A stretch of DNA of 64,000 nucleotides from Bartonella sp. JB63 (lineage in GTDB: Bacteria; Pseudomonadota; Alphaproteobacteria; Rhizobiales; Rhizobiaceae). Position numbers and translations under genes: made by a program. The notes under the pieces were generated by a model. That model did no database searches. It saw nothing but the letters and a program-made list of their open reading frames with translations, and was not told where the DNA came from. Of the stretch, positions 18,673 through 28,172 are shown in pieces (position 1 is the stretch's first letter; each line of letters begins with the position of its first letter). The stretch is from assembly GCF_002022665.1 (NCBI RefSeq), contig NZ_CP019788.1:186001-250000 (forward strand), given 5' to 3'.

Positions 18673-20012
18673 TTATAGAGGGATATCTATAATAGCGCGC
18701 AAACCTCCTAATGGGCTATCATCTAATTGAATATTACCTCCGTGACTACGTGCTATATCTTGAGCAATAGAAAGACCAAGGCCTGTTCCGCTTGCATCTT
18801 GATTTCGTGATTTATCAAGCCGAAAGAACGGCTTAAAAACTTCTTTATGCATGTCTTTTTGAATGCCTGGTCCATCATCGTCAATGGTAATGATAAAAGA
18901 TTCTTTCTGGGATATAGCTGTGAGTTGGATAGTATTTGCATAATGAAACGCATTTGATAAAAGATTGCCGATCAAGCGGGTGAACGCATGTGGGCGTACT
19001 TGTATTTGTCCTGAGCCTTCAATCGTATAGGAAAATTTACGTTGATGAAGATGAGCGTTATTAGAAAACTTTTGCATCAAAACATTTAAATCGATGGTGC
19101 TAATATTTTCGCTACCTTCACCGCGTGCAAAGGCAAGGTAGCCTTCTAACATATTTTGCATGTCACTAACATCTTGTTCAAGCGGATTAATATCAAAATC
19201 ATTACTTACTAAAGCGAGTTGGAGCTTAAAACGTGTGAGGATGGTTCTTAGATCATGGCTTACACCTGAGAGCATCATGGTACGCTGTTCAATTTGGCGT
19301 TCAATACGTTCACGCATACGTAAAAAAGCAATACCAGCACGACGTATTTCATCCGCTCCTTGTGGTTGGAATCCCTCTGGTAAAGGATGTCCGCGTCCAA
19401 AACTTTCTGCGGCTTTGGCTAATTGTTGAATTGGTTTGATTTGATTGCGTAAAAAGTAAATAGCTATCAACAGTAAAACAAGGGCTGTTCCTACCATCCA
19501 GCTTAAGAAAATACTGGTATTAGAGGCATAGGCTTGACTGCGCATGGCAAAAACGCGCAAGATATTATGGTCAAGGTGGATGCGAATTTCGACAAGATTA
19601 GAATCGCCGACTGTATCAATCCAAAAGGGGCGGTTAATTTGACGAGTGATTTCTTCGCTTAAAAAGTAATCAAGAATGGCAAAAAATGGTTTAGGTCCTG
19701 GGGGGGAAGAGAATCAGGTGGGAGGATAGAGATGTTTAATCCCATGCGTTTTTGTGCAATACGTTTAATATCTTCATAATTGTGTTGTTGCGGATATGTT
19801 TCAATTATATCGATGATCGCTGCAATATCATGAACAACAGTGGTTGAAAGACGTTCTGTTACCATTTGCCAATGACGTTCCATAAAAACATAACCAATTA
19901 CTGTTTGCAAGAGTACCATAGGAGCGATAATGATGATCAAAGAACGAGCATAGAGTCGTTTAGGCATTTTCTTAGATAACCATCGCGCAATTTTTTTTGC
20001 AGGTTCGATCAT
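18673..20012 (-). pseudogene. Sensor histidine kinase (EnvZ-like), frameshifted in a poly-C run
   Basis: Two overlapping frames together give a complete 446-residue membrane kinase. The first (from ATG 20012) has a membrane helix ARSLIIIIAPMVLLQTVIGY and periplasmic sensor start, then shifts at a 7-base run (G at 19700-19706 on the plus strand). The second frame continues PGPKPFFAILDYFLSEEITR, FWIDTVGDSNLVEIRIHLDH, a second helix, HAMP domain, HisKA box SGVSHDLRTILTRF, N box LLSNAFHYA, and GTGLGLSIAQDIARSHGG. Eight Cs would restore LPPPGPKPFF, the expected family sequence. Partner of the response regulator eight bases upstream. Either a real frameshift, a phase-variable switch or a read error. 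Confidence 0.88.
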
Positions 20013-20020
20013 CTCAAGCC

Positions 20021-20722
20021 TTATTCAATTGAAAGTTTATAACCAATCCCTCTCACGGTTTGGATCCATATAGGAGTTGTTGGGTTGTTTTCGATTTTAC
20101 GACGGAGGCGATTGATTTGTACATCAATAGAACGCTCGCTATTATTATCACCCATTGCAAATTTATGACGTGGAATAGTATCTCCTGCATATTCAGAAAA
20201 AATAACCATCATCTCCTGTTCTTTATCTGTCAGTTTGATGAGTTCTCCTTCTTTTTTGAGTTCACGTCGTGAAATTGAAAAGATATAAGGTCCAAAAATA
20301 ATCTGTTCAATTTTTGGTTGGGTAGAAGATGAACCACGCCGTAAAATGGCATTAATGCGTAGTAAAAGCTCACGCGGATCAAAAGGTTTGGCAAGGTAAT
20401 CATCTGCTCCTGCTTCTAATCCATGAATACGATTATCTATTTCTGATAAAGCTGTTAACATTAAAATAGGAACATTTTTTGTTTGACGGAGCGAATAGGT
20501 TAGATCAATGCCGTTTTCACCAGGTATCATGACATCAACAATAAGAAGGTCAAAATCTAAACTTTTAAGCTGACGTTTAGCTTGATCAGAATTAGCAGAG
20601 ACTGAAACACGAAATCCATTTTTAATAAGAAATTGAGATAAAAGATTGCGAATGCGGGTATCATCATCAATTACGAGAAGGTGGTGTGCATTGTCACATA
20701 AAGTCTGAATGTGATCAGTCAT
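20021..20722 (-). CDS. OmpR-family response regulator (PetR/FeuP-like)
   Basis: A 233-residue two-domain regulator. Receiver domain: HHLLVIDDDTRIRNLLSQFL with the acidic pocket, phospho-acceptor Asp in DLLIVDVMIPGENGIDL (about residue 59), switch Thr and Lys in LMLTALSE and YLAKPFDPRELL. DNA-binding winged helix: LKKEGELIKLTDKEQEMMVI to NRLRRKIENNPTTPIWIQTV and RGIGYKL. It is closest in feel to the alphaproteobacterial PetR group (recognition from memory). First gene of an operon with the kinase, which is frameshifted in this sequence, so the regulator may be without its normal phosphate donor. Confidence 0.9.
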   Translation of the reverse strand: MTDHIQTLCDNAHHLLVIDDDTRIRNLLSQFLIKNGFRVSVSANSDQAKRQLKSLDFDLLIVDVMIPGENGIDLTYSLRQTKNVPILMLTALSEIDNRIHGLEAGADDYLAKPFDPRELLLRINAILRRGSSSTQPKIEQIIFGPYIFSISRRELKKEGELIKLTDKEQEMMVIFSEYAGDTIPRHKFAMGDNNSERSIDVQINRLRRKIENNPTTPIWIQTVRGIGYKLSIE

Positions 20723-20880
20723 GATTCAAACCCTTAACAAAAATTCAGTTTAAATAAATTGCACTTTACATAAGTTACACAAAGCTGTCGAGCAGACAAT
20801 TTTTTACTTTATAAAGACATAAGAAATGTTATCTATAAACTAAAAGATTTAAAAATATTGGATTTTTGAAAAGGGTTCTA

Positions 20881-21525
20881 ATGAGCAATTTTAGTGTATG
20901 TATTATTCCAGTTACACCTTTTCAACAAAATTGCACTTTACTTTTTGATAATGAAAATAAAAGAGGTGTTTTAGTTGATCCGGGTGGTGATTGGCTTAAG
21001 ATACAAGAAACAATTCAAGAAAAAGGGGTTATTGTTGAAGCTATTTGGATAACACATGGTCATATTGATCATGTTGGCGCAGCTATGCAGGTTAAAGAGG
21101 CATTGGGTATTCAAATTATTGGTTCACACCGTAATGACAAATCAGTAATGGACGATGTGAGTGAAAAAGCAAAAATCTATCGCATGCCTGATGCGCGTGT
21201 TTGTATTCCTGATCAATGGTTAGAAGACGGTGATAGTGTTGATTTTGCTGGACATGTATTCAATGTCTTTCATACGCCTGGTCATTCTCCCGGTCATGTT
21301 ATTTATTTCAATGAAAAAAAACGTTTTGCTTTATTGGGTGATGTGCTTTTTCTTGGTTCTATTGGACGTACTGATTTTCCATTATGTTCTCCTGAAGAAT
21401 TAATGAAATCGATTAAAGAAAAAGTCTTACCATTAGGCGATGATGTCAGCTTTATTTGTGGACATGGGCCTGGAAGTCAAATAGGTTATGAACGTCAGCA
21501 TAATCTTTTTCTTCAAGAAATTTAA
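20881..21525 (+). CDS. Metallo-beta-lactamase-fold hydrolase (glyoxalase II-like)
   Basis: A 214-residue cytoplasmic hydrolase with the binuclear zinc motif THGHIDHVGAA (about residue 56-66), a second His in HTPGHSPGHVIYF (about 133-145), Asp in LLGDVLFLGSIGRTDFP and the last His in FICGHGPGSQIG. Such YcbL-like proteins often act on glyoxal-derived thioesters, but the substrate cannot be told from sequence. ATG 20881 is preferred to an in-frame TTG at 20866 because AAAAGGG stands before it. A bidirectional terminator follows 16 bases after the stop. Confidence 0.88.
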   Translation: MSNFSVCIIPVTPFQQNCTLLFDNENKRGVLVDPGGDWLKIQETIQEKGVIVEAIWITHGHIDHVGAAMQVKEALGIQIIGSHRNDKSVMDDVSEKAKIYRMPDARVCIPDQWLEDGDSVDFAGHVFNVFHTPGHSPGHVIYFNEKKRFALLGDVLFLGSIGRTDFPLCSPEELMKSIKEKVLPLGDDVSFICGHGPGSQIGYERQHNLFLQEI

Positions 21526-21540
21526 CTGACTTACTGTACT

Positions 21541-21567
21541 AAAAACCCGCTTTAAAGCGGGTTTTTC
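21541..21567 (+). terminator. Bidirectional rho-independent terminator
   Basis: AAAAACCCGC-TTTAAA-GCGGGTTTTT, a perfect inverted repeat with A-run on one side and T-run on the other, placed between two convergent genes (hydrolase and histidine-rich protein), so it can end both transcripts. Confidence 0.93.
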
Positions 21568-21581
21568 AATGTTATTGAAAG

Positions 21582-22166
21582 TTATTGTAATGGGGCATAA
21601 CAAACGTGATCTAAACCGTCATGGCCTCGAAAAGTTCCTGTTTTTGGATTAAAGGAACGATATGTTTGTTTACAATATTGATACCAATTTATGTTTGATG
21701 GTTTGGGAGGCTGATATGTTACTGTTGGTTGCACTTGATAGATTACTTGATTTGGTGGTGAGATTTGATAAATAACTTGTGGTTGTTCAGGTTGTTTTAA
21801 AACATTACCAAGAATTGTACCTACTGCAAGGCCTAGAACACCTGCAGCAAGAGTATCACCTTTATTATTGTCAATACGATTTACATGGTGTTCATGAACA
21901 TGGTAGTGATGTTTTTTATGTTCGACGTGATGATGATGATATGTCCGGTGTTCATGATGAACGTGTGTGTGTGGCGAGTGGTGATGTTTATGATGACTTA
22001 TTGATGAATGAATTCGGCTGTGATGCAGAGAAGGATTAGTCTCTATTTGTCTCTTAGTAATTGTTTCCTCATATAGTGTGCGTTGGGCAAACGCTGTCGC
22101 TAATGGTGTTGAAATAGTCGCCGCTGACATTGCCGATAATACTGCTAATTTAGTCAATTTTGTCAT
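21582..22166 (-). CDS. Exported histidine-rich protein with BA14K-like C-terminus
   Basis: A 194-residue protein with a signal peptide (TKLAVLSAMSAATISTPLAT AFA, cleavage about residue 27). Residues about 48-98 carry some 24 histidines in 51 positions in clusters such as HHKHHH, HHHH and HEHH. A glycine-rich hydrophobic segment AAGVLGLAVGTILGNVL follows, then a Pro/Gln-rich linker, and the end YCKQTYRSFNPKTGTFRGHD resembles the C-terminus of BA14K-type proteins (CxxRFRSFDPxTGTYxGxDG). Histidine richness suggests binding of Zn, Ni, Cu or haem in the periplasm or at the surface; this is inference. Strong RBS AAGGAGT ahead of the ATG. Confidence 0.75.
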   Translation of the reverse strand: MTKLTKLAVLSAMSAATISTPLATAFAQRTLYEETITKRQIETNPSLHHSRIHSSISHHKHHHSPHTHVHHEHRTYHHHHVEHKKHHYHVHEHHVNRIDNNKGDTLAAGVLGLAVGTILGNVLKQPEQPQVIYQISPPNQVIYQVQPTVTYQPPKPSNINWYQYCKQTYRSFNPKTGTFRGHDGLDHVCYAPLQ

Positions 22167-22304
22167 AGCAATACTCCTTATACAAATTTACATTAATTCG
22201 CACTCTAAATGTTCTAAGCTGAATGTAACCTGAACAGTGCTTAATTTTATTCTGATAGAACGAACAAAGAAGAATTTTGTTTAAATAAGTTTAACATTGT
22301 AAAA

Positions 22305-22331
22305 TGAAATCGGGGTAGAGACCCGATTTCA
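22305..22331 (-). terminator. Probable terminator of the cold shock gene
   Basis: TGAAATCGGG-GTAGAGA-CCCGATTTCA, 10-base perfect arms. On the minus strand it is followed by TTTT and lies 20 bases after the cold shock stop codon. Confidence 0.75.
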
Positions 22332-22351
22332 CAAAACGGACTCTGCTCAAA

Positions 22352-22567
22352 TTAACCCATAACATTAATATTTATAGCTTTTGGTCCTTTACCGCGATGA
22401 TCAGACTTTATATCAAATGATACTTTTTGTGCATCGTTTAATCCAGTGAGACCTGAAGCCTGGACATCAGAAATATGAACAAAGATATCAGTACTCCCAT
22501 TATCAGGTTTAATGAAACCAAAGCCTTTGTTATTGTTAAAAAATTTTACTTCGCCCGTCTGAGCCAT
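22352..22567 (-). CDS. Cold shock protein (CspA family)
   Basis: A 71-residue single cold-shock domain, RNA chaperone. RNP-1-like KGFGFIKPDNG (about residue 14-24) and RNP-2-like DIFVHISDV (about 27-35) are present; start MAQTGEVKFFNNN. Start at 22567 with AAGGAAATATTCT upstream. The 5' leader upstream is long and AT-rich, as in cold-inducible csp genes, but no defined thermosensor is claimed. A second csp lies at 34448-34657. Confidence 0.93.
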   Translation of the reverse strand: MAQTGEVKFFNNNKGFGFIKPDNGSTDIFVHISDVQASGLTGLNDAQKVSFDIKSDHRGKGPKAININVMG

Positions 22568-23123
22568 AGAATATTTCCTTATTTGATTGCCTTTGTTAAG
22601 GCAGATAGTCAAAAATCGTATCACGCACCTTACGTAAACGATATATTTAGGTAATTTACGATATTTGGAAAACATTCTTTTTGTTGTTTTTTGTCAACTT
22701 GGAACCTATAATTGTTTCTAGAAGACTTTTCATACGATCTTCCAATGCTCGCAATTTATCTAAAAAAGAGAGATTGCTTGAAAATGGAATATTTGACAAG
22801 CATTTTCTTTTAATAATCTATTTTCTTATGTTGTTTTTTAGCTGACATGAATATAGCAGCTTATTAAGCTGTGTGAATAATAGAAAAAAAGAAAAATATT
22901 TTATTGATATTTTGAGCATCACTTTTTTATAAAAAAACTACTATTTTTTTGTTGTATTAGCAAGATTTTATAAGAGCTAAGTCTTATTTTGTAGCAGTTT
23001 ATTGATTTTGAACTATTCGTTGCAAGAATTTCTTTTTTAAATCTCATTTAAAGTATTTTTTGATTATTTTCTTTCTTTTTTGCCTTTTGCTAATAAACCA
23101 ATATCTATGGCATTAAAGCCCAT
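22568..23123. other. Gene-free spacer between csp and uvrB
   Basis: About 555 AT-rich bases upstream of csp and downstream of uvrB. It should include the csp promoter and leader. No coding frame is credible. Confidence 0.5.
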
Positions 23124-25484
23124 TTAATCAAAATTTAATTTAGTGAAAAAACTTGAGTATTTTGTGGATTCATCAACGGAATATTGATTATTACACACTG
23201 AAGAATCACTAGCGATGGCGAATTCTATTTCTTGTAGTAGTTTGATTTCATCACGAAGTCGAGCAGCTTCTTCAAAGTTGAGGTCATCAGCTGCTTTACG
23301 CATTAATTTTTCGAGGTGTTGGATATGATTAGCTAGATTGTCACCAACTTTATTATTTTGCGTAATAAAATGAGAAATATTGACATTATAGTTGTTTTCG
23401 TAAACTGAACCAAGAGAATCATCGATATTCTTTTTAATACTAGTCGGTGTAATTTGATGCTCTTCATTATAGGTTATTTGTTTTTGTCGACGTCGTTTTG
23501 TTTCTTGCAAAGCTCGCTCTATAGAACCAGTGATTGTATCAGCATAAAGGATAACTCGACTATCTACATTACGTGCGGCTCGTCCAATTGTTTGAATAAG
23601 TGAAGTTTCTGAACGTAAAAAACCTTCTTTATCAGCATCGAAGATAGCAACAAGACCACATTCTGGAATATCCAAACCTTCTCGAAGTAAATTGATACCG
23701 ATTAGAACATCAAATGTGCCCAGGCGTAAGTCACGAAGAATTTCAATACGCTCTAGTGTATTAATATCAGAGTGCATGTAACGTACACGAATATTTTTTT
23801 CATGGAGATATTCGGTTAAATCTTCGGCCATGCGTTTGGTGAGAACAGTTATTAATGTACGATAACCTTTTTTGATTGTCTGGCGGATTTCGTTGACAAC
23901 GTCATCAACCTGTGTTTTCACTGGGCGTATTTCTGTTGGTGGGTCAATCAGCCCTGTAGGACGGATGACTTGTTCTACAAAAATACCGCGTGATTGCTCT
24001 ATTTCCCAGCGTCCGGGTGTAGCTGAAACAGCGATAGTTTGTGGACGTATTGCATCCCATTCTTCAAAGCGTAAGGGGCGATTATCCATACAAGAGGGCA
24101 AGCGAAACCCATATTCCGCTAGAGTAGCTTTCCGTCGAAAGTCACCTCGATACATAGCACCAATTTGAGGAATTGTTACATGACTCTCATCAATGAAAAC
24201 AAGAGCATGGTTAGGAATATATTCAAACATAGTTGGAGGTGGTTCACCTGGTTTTCTGCCGGTTAGATAGCGCGAGTAGTTTTCAATTCCAGGACAGGAT
24301 CCAGTAGTTTCTAGCATTTCCAAATCGAATATTGTACGTTGTTCTAAGCGTTGTGCTTCTAAAAGACGACCAGCTGCATTTAATTCATCGAGGCGTTTAA
24401 CTAATTCCATTTTAATCGATTTTATCGCCTGATTTAATGTTGGCCGTGGTGTTACATAATGCGAATTAGCATAAATTTTAATGGATCGAAGGTCTCCTGT
24501 TTTTTGTCCTGTTAAAGGATCAAACTCAGTAATTGTTTCAATTTCATCACCAAACAGTGAAATACGCCAAGCACGATCTTCAAGATGAGCAGGGAAAATT
24601 TCGATTATATCACCTCGAACACGAAAAGAGCCGCGGACAAAGTTAGTATCTTGTCGTTGATATTGTTGAGCAACTAAATCAGTCAATAATTTTTGCTGAT
24701 TGAGTTTATCACCTTTTTTCATTTGGAAAGTCATTGCTGTATAAGTTTCTATTGAACCAATTCCATAGATGCAAGATACAGATGCGATAATAATAACATC
24801 ATCACGTTCTAGTACAGCGCGTGTTGCAGCGTGGCGCATACGATCAATTTGTTCATTAATAGAGGATTCTTTTTCAATATAAGTGTCATATCGTGCTACA
24901 TAAGCTTCTGGCTGATAATAGTCATAATAAGAAACAAAATATTCGACAGCATTATTAGGAAAAAAGTTTTTGAATTCCCCATAGAGCTGCGCAGCTAGAG
25001 TTTTGTTTGGTGCTAAAATGAGAGCAGGGCGTTGGGTTTTTTCAATGATTTTGGCCATCGTATATGTTTTACCTGAACCGGTAACACCAAGAAGCACTTG
25101 AGTGCGATCATTTTTCTCAATGCCTTCAACTAAAGATTTAATTGCAATCGGTTGGTCACCAGCAGGCTGAAAGGATGTTTTAATTTGAAATGGAATTCCA
25201 CCTTCAGATTTTTCAGGACGAATAGGGCGATGAGGTGTCCATAATGCACCGTTTTTAAAAAGGGGATTACCTGAAGCGATGAGTGCAGAAAGAGCTTCAA
25301 CTGTCGCTGTAACGCCATTTGTTGTTATTTTTTTAGGGGATATAGTATTTGTAGTTTCAAATGAAACATCATGTTTTTTAACTGTATGAATCTTTGTATT
25401 AGAGCATTGCTTCGAAATTGCAGATTGATCTATTGATTCTTGATTGAATTGTTTTTGAGTTATTTTTGACTTTTTATGTGACAT
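23124..25484 (-). CDS. uvrB: Excinuclease ABC subunit B
   Basis: Helicase-like damage-verification subunit of nucleotide excision repair; works with UvrA and UvrC. 786 residues, about 100 longer at the N-terminus than E. coli UvrB because of a Lys/Thr-rich extension seen also in other Rhizobiales. Walker [11 protein letters not shown] (about residue 133-142), the beta-hairpin region [13 protein letters not shown], DEsH motif FIDESHVT, helicase motif [11 protein letters not shown], and the C-terminal UVR motif [20 protein letters not shown] for UvrC contact. Start ATG 25484. Confidence 0.96.
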   Translation of the reverse strand: MSHKKSKITQKQFNQESIDQSAISKQCSNTKIHTVKKHDVSFETTNTISPKKITTNGVTATVEALSALIASGNPLFKNGALWTPHRPIRPEKSEGGIPFQIKTSFQPAGDQPIAIKSLVEGIEKNDRTQVLLGVTGSGKTYTMAKIIEKTQRPALILAPNKTLAAQLYGEFKNFFPNNAVEYFVSYYDYYQPEAYVARYDTYIEKESSINEQIDRMRHAATRAVLERDDVIIIASVSCIYGIGSIETYTAMTFQMKKGDKLNQQKLLTDLVAQQYQRQDTNFVRGSFRVRGDIIEIFPAHLEDRAWRISLFGDEIETITEFDPLTGQKTGDLRSIKIYANSHYVTPRPTLNQAIKSIKMELVKRLDELNAAGRLLEAQRLEQRTIFDLEMLETTGSCPGIENYSRYLTGRKPGEPPPTMFEYIPNHALVFIDESHVTIPQIGAMYRGDFRRKATLAEYGFRLPSCMDNRPLRFEEWDAIRPQTIAVSATPGRWEIEQSRGIFVEQVIRPTGLIDPPTEIRPVKTQVDDVVNEIRQTIKKGYRTLITVLTKRMAEDLTEYLHEKNIRVRYMHSDINTLERIEILRDLRLGTFDVLIGINLLREGLDIPECGLVAIFDADKEGFLRSETSLIQTIGRAARNVDSRVILYADTITGSIERALQETKRRRQKQITYNEEHQITPTSIKKNIDDSLGSVYENNYNVNISHFITQNNKVGDNLANHIQHLEKLMRKAADDLNFEEAARLRDEIKLLQEIEFAIASDSSVCNNQYSVDESTKYSSFFTKLNFD

Positions 25485-25667
25485 GATAAAAATATTTTAT
25501 ATCGTTATCCTGATATAATTAAGAAAAATAAAAAACTTTTGATTGCATTATGGTAAATGTTACAATGGTTATGTGGTGATACTGATCCTAGATAGTTATT
25601 ATTCCTTAATAAAAAGTAGTAGGTAAATGAGGTCAAAATTATTTTTTTGACAATAGCTAGATTGGGA

Positions 25668-26033
25668 TTAGTGCTGATAAACTTTAGGAGAACAATCTTC
25701 GTAATGTTTTCGATGGTTATTTTGGGTATTAAAAGTGTGTACTGTAATTGATGATTGTATATATATTTGGTAAAGGTCATTTCCATTTTTAAATGAAAGG
25801 TAACGGGATGATACCCAACCTGTTCGTGAATTATAATCAATTTGGCACCAGTTGCCTTTGCATGTTCGAATTGATACTGATTGGTTTATAGGAATCCAGC
25901 CGAGAAGTGCGTATTGTGTGCTTGGTCCTGTTCTGAAATTCAAATTTTTTATTATGATGGCATTTGTAGTGTAGGCTTTTGTTGCCAATAAAATAAGAGA
26001 TCCAGCTAAAAAGAAATTAATCAAATTTTTCAT
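25668..26033 (-). CDS. Exported SH3-domain (SH3b) protein
   Basis: A 121-residue protein with an N-terminal signal segment (NLINFFLAGSLILLATKAYT) and one bacterial SH3 domain: NLNFRTGPSTQYALLGWIPI, then CKGNWCQIDYNSRTGWVSSR YL. Such domains bind peptidoglycan or envelope proteins. The tail after the SH3 domain is short and of low complexity. It is a single gene downstream of greA's divergent start region. Function beyond envelope binding unknown. Confidence 0.75.
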   Translation of the reverse strand: MKNLINFFLAGSLILLATKAYTTNAIIIKNLNFRTGPSTQYALLGWIPINQSVSIRTCKGNWCQIDYNSRTGWVSSRYLSFKNGNDLYQIYIQSSITVHTFNTQNNHRKHYEDCSPKVYQH

Positions 26034-26367
26034 TTTTCTTCTAAATAGCTTTTCTATAATAGATTTTTGTATTTCTGTTTTTGCACAATGCCATTTTATT
26101 GAATATGATAAAATAGAAAAAAAAGCAATTGCATCCTTTGAACCATTGATAATAACAAAGATACAGCTAAGTATTTTAAGTCTAAATATAATTTCAGTTT
26201 AAAATTAATCAAAGATTGCTCGGTGCTCTTTATAATTTTTTATATGGAAAACAGGGTTTCTGTACTATATAATAAAAGCAACTGTAATTTTCGGATTCCA
26301 AAATTCATCTTGGAGGCCGATTTTTATATATTTATAAGTTCTTTTATGTACAAGAAAGGGACGAATT
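26034..26367. other. Divergent region of the SH3 gene and greA
   Basis: About 330 AT-rich bases between divergent genes. It must contain the greA promoter. Nothing else is recognisable. Confidence 0.45.
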
Positions 26368-26841
26368 ATGGAAAAAGTTCCGATGACTACAGCTGGTTTT
26401 GAGAGTCTCAAAGAAGAGTTACGGTGGCGCCAACAAAAAGAACGTCCACGGATTATTGAAGCAATTTCTGAGGCACGCGCACATGGTGATCTATCAGAAA
26501 ATGCAGAGTATCATGCTGCTAAAGAGGCACAAAGCCATAATGAAGGGCGTATAAATGAGCTTGAAGATTATATTGCACGAGCAGAAGTCATTAATGTTTC
26601 ACGTCTTTCAGGTGACAGAATTAAATTTGGAGCCACTATTAATCTTTTGGATGAAGATACTGAAGAGAGAAAAGTTTACCAGATCGTTGGTGATCAAGAA
26701 GCTGACGTGAAAACTGGTAAGATTTCTATTTCTTCCCCTATTGCACGAGCACTGATTGGTAAACAAGAAGGTGATGTAATTGAAGTCAATGCACCAGGTG
26801 GTGCGCATAATTATGAAATTATTAAAATTCAATATATCTAG
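26368..26841 (+). CDS. greA: Transcription elongation factor GreA
   Basis: Rescues backtracked RNA polymerase by stimulating cleavage of the transcript 3' end. 157 residues, normal length. The N-terminal coiled coil starts [20 protein letters not shown] and includes the tip acidic residues in [20 protein letters not shown]; the C-terminal globular domain contains [20 protein letters not shown] and [22 protein letters not shown] precedes ATG. The glycosyltransferase gene starts 5 bases after its stop. Confidence 0.96.
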   Translation: MEKVPMTTAGFESLKEELRWRQQKERPRIIEAISEARAHGDLSENAEYHAAKEAQSHNEGRINELEDYIARAEVINVSRLSGDRIKFGATINLLDEDTEERKVYQIVGDQEADVKTGKISISSPIARALIGKQEGDVIEVNAPGGAHNYEIIKIQYI

Positions 26842-26846
26842 TTATT

Positions 26847-27905
26847 ATGCACATGTCTTTGAAAAAAACTGATATTATTATTCCACACTTTAAAAAACGT
26901 TTATCAGGGGTAACAACGACGATCATTCACCTTATTCCATTGCAACGAAAACAGGGTATTTATATATCCACTTTAGGGATAGGATTGCCGAAAAATTTGC
27001 CTGCTCTTTCTTTTAAAGATATTTTTGGTCTATGGAAAAGTCCAATAGAAAAATCATTTCGAATTTGGCATGCACGACGCAATATTGAGATGTTTTGTGG
27101 GGTTTTTCTGCGTGATGTTTTAAAAATGAAGCTTAAACTCATTTTTACATCGGCATCTCAACGCCATCATAAACCTTTTACAAAATGGCTAATTCGCCGC
27201 ATGGATAAAGTGATTGCTACAAGTAAACGCACTGGAGAATATCTCGAGGTTCCTTATCAAGTTATTATGCATGGTATCGATCTTGAGCGTTTTTCACCAC
27301 CGAAAGCCTTTGATGATTGTTTTTCAGCTTCTGGATTGCCTGGGAAATATGCTGTAGGGTGCTTTGGGCGTTTACGCTATTTGAAGGGCACTGATTTGTT
27401 TGTGGATGCAATGTTAGAATTATTGCCAAAATATCCAGATTGGACAGCAATTATTGCTGGTCGTACTACAGTAAAATATTATAAATTTGAAAAACAATTA
27501 CGTCAAAAAATTGCTACTGCTGGTTTAAGTGATCGTATTATTTTTCTTGGTGAGATACAGAACACACCTTTGTGGTATCGTCGTCTTTCACTTTATGTTG
27601 CTCCCTCTCGTGTAGAAGGCTTTGGTTTAACACCATTGGAGGCAATGGCATCTCAGACTGCTGTAGTAGCTAGTAGTGCAGGAATGTATGAAGAATTAGT
27701 AACAGAAGGAACAGGAACAGTTGTTTCTGCAGGAGATCGGGTAGCTTTAACAGAAGCGATAGAATTGTATTTTTCTAATTTAGAAAAAACAATAATGGCA
27801 GGGAAAAAAGCGTTAACCCATGTTCGTACTCATTTTCCTTTAGAAAAAGAAGCATTAGCAATTGGGCGTGTTTATAAGGAAATGTTTGCAGAGGGAACAT
27901 TTTAA
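26847..27905 (+). CDS. Glycosyltransferase family 4, probable LPS-core mannosyltransferase (LpcC-like)
   Basis: A 352-residue cytoplasmic GT-B enzyme. Seen: DKVIATSKRTGEYLEVPYQV, GIDLERFSPP, AVGCFGRLRYLKGTDLFVDA (nucleotide-sugar domain start), and the family signature APSRVEGFGLTPLEAMAS (about residue 253-270) with the acidic pair E and E. In Rhizobium the gene beside greA is lpcC, which adds mannose to the lipopolysaccharide inner core; the same neighbours (greA, trkH, trxB) are here, so the same role is likely. Start ATG 26847, with ATG 26853 an alternative. Likely co-transcribed with greA. Confidence 0.85.
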   Translation: MHMSLKKTDIIIPHFKKRLSGVTTTIIHLIPLQRKQGIYISTLGIGLPKNLPALSFKDIFGLWKSPIEKSFRIWHARRNIEMFCGVFLRDVLKMKLKLIFTSASQRHHKPFTKWLIRRMDKVIATSKRTGEYLEVPYQVIMHGIDLERFSPPKAFDDCFSASGLPGKYAVGCFGRLRYLKGTDLFVDAMLELLPKYPDWTAIIAGRTTVKYYKFEKQLRQKIATAGLSDRIIFLGEIQNTPLWYRRLSLYVAPSRVEGFGLTPLEAMASQTAVVASSAGMYEELVTEGTGTVVSAGDRVALTEAIELYFSNLEKTIMAGKKALTHVRTHFPLEKEALAIGRVYKEMFAEGTF

Positions 27906-28172
27906 ATAAATATGCTATAAATTTTCATAAATCTATTTTTGGGGGGTCGTGGAAATAAAATAATACTTTAAAAGTAATATTTTATTCTATTCATAAGCAT
28001 GACTCTAAGATTCCAATTTTGATGCTTATTCAATATTTTTGATGTGCTGATTTATTAAGAGCTATTTTAACATTTTATATCAACTTAAATTAAAATTAGT
28101 TTTAAGAAGGATATCATTCATAATTCTGTATTTATAATTTTAAATTATGAATATAAAAACTGCACATTAGAA
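27906..28172. other. Convergent spacer between the glycosyltransferase and trkH
   Basis: About 265 AT-rich bases. Contains a 10-base inverted repeat ATTCATAATT / AATTATGAAT (28116-28125, 28143-28152) with a 17-base loop, which may act as a weak terminator for either gene; it lacks a good T-run. Confidence 0.4.

Noticed and set aside
28116..28152. AT-rich inverted repeat after trkH
   Set aside because: No T-run and common by chance at this base composition; not called a terminator.
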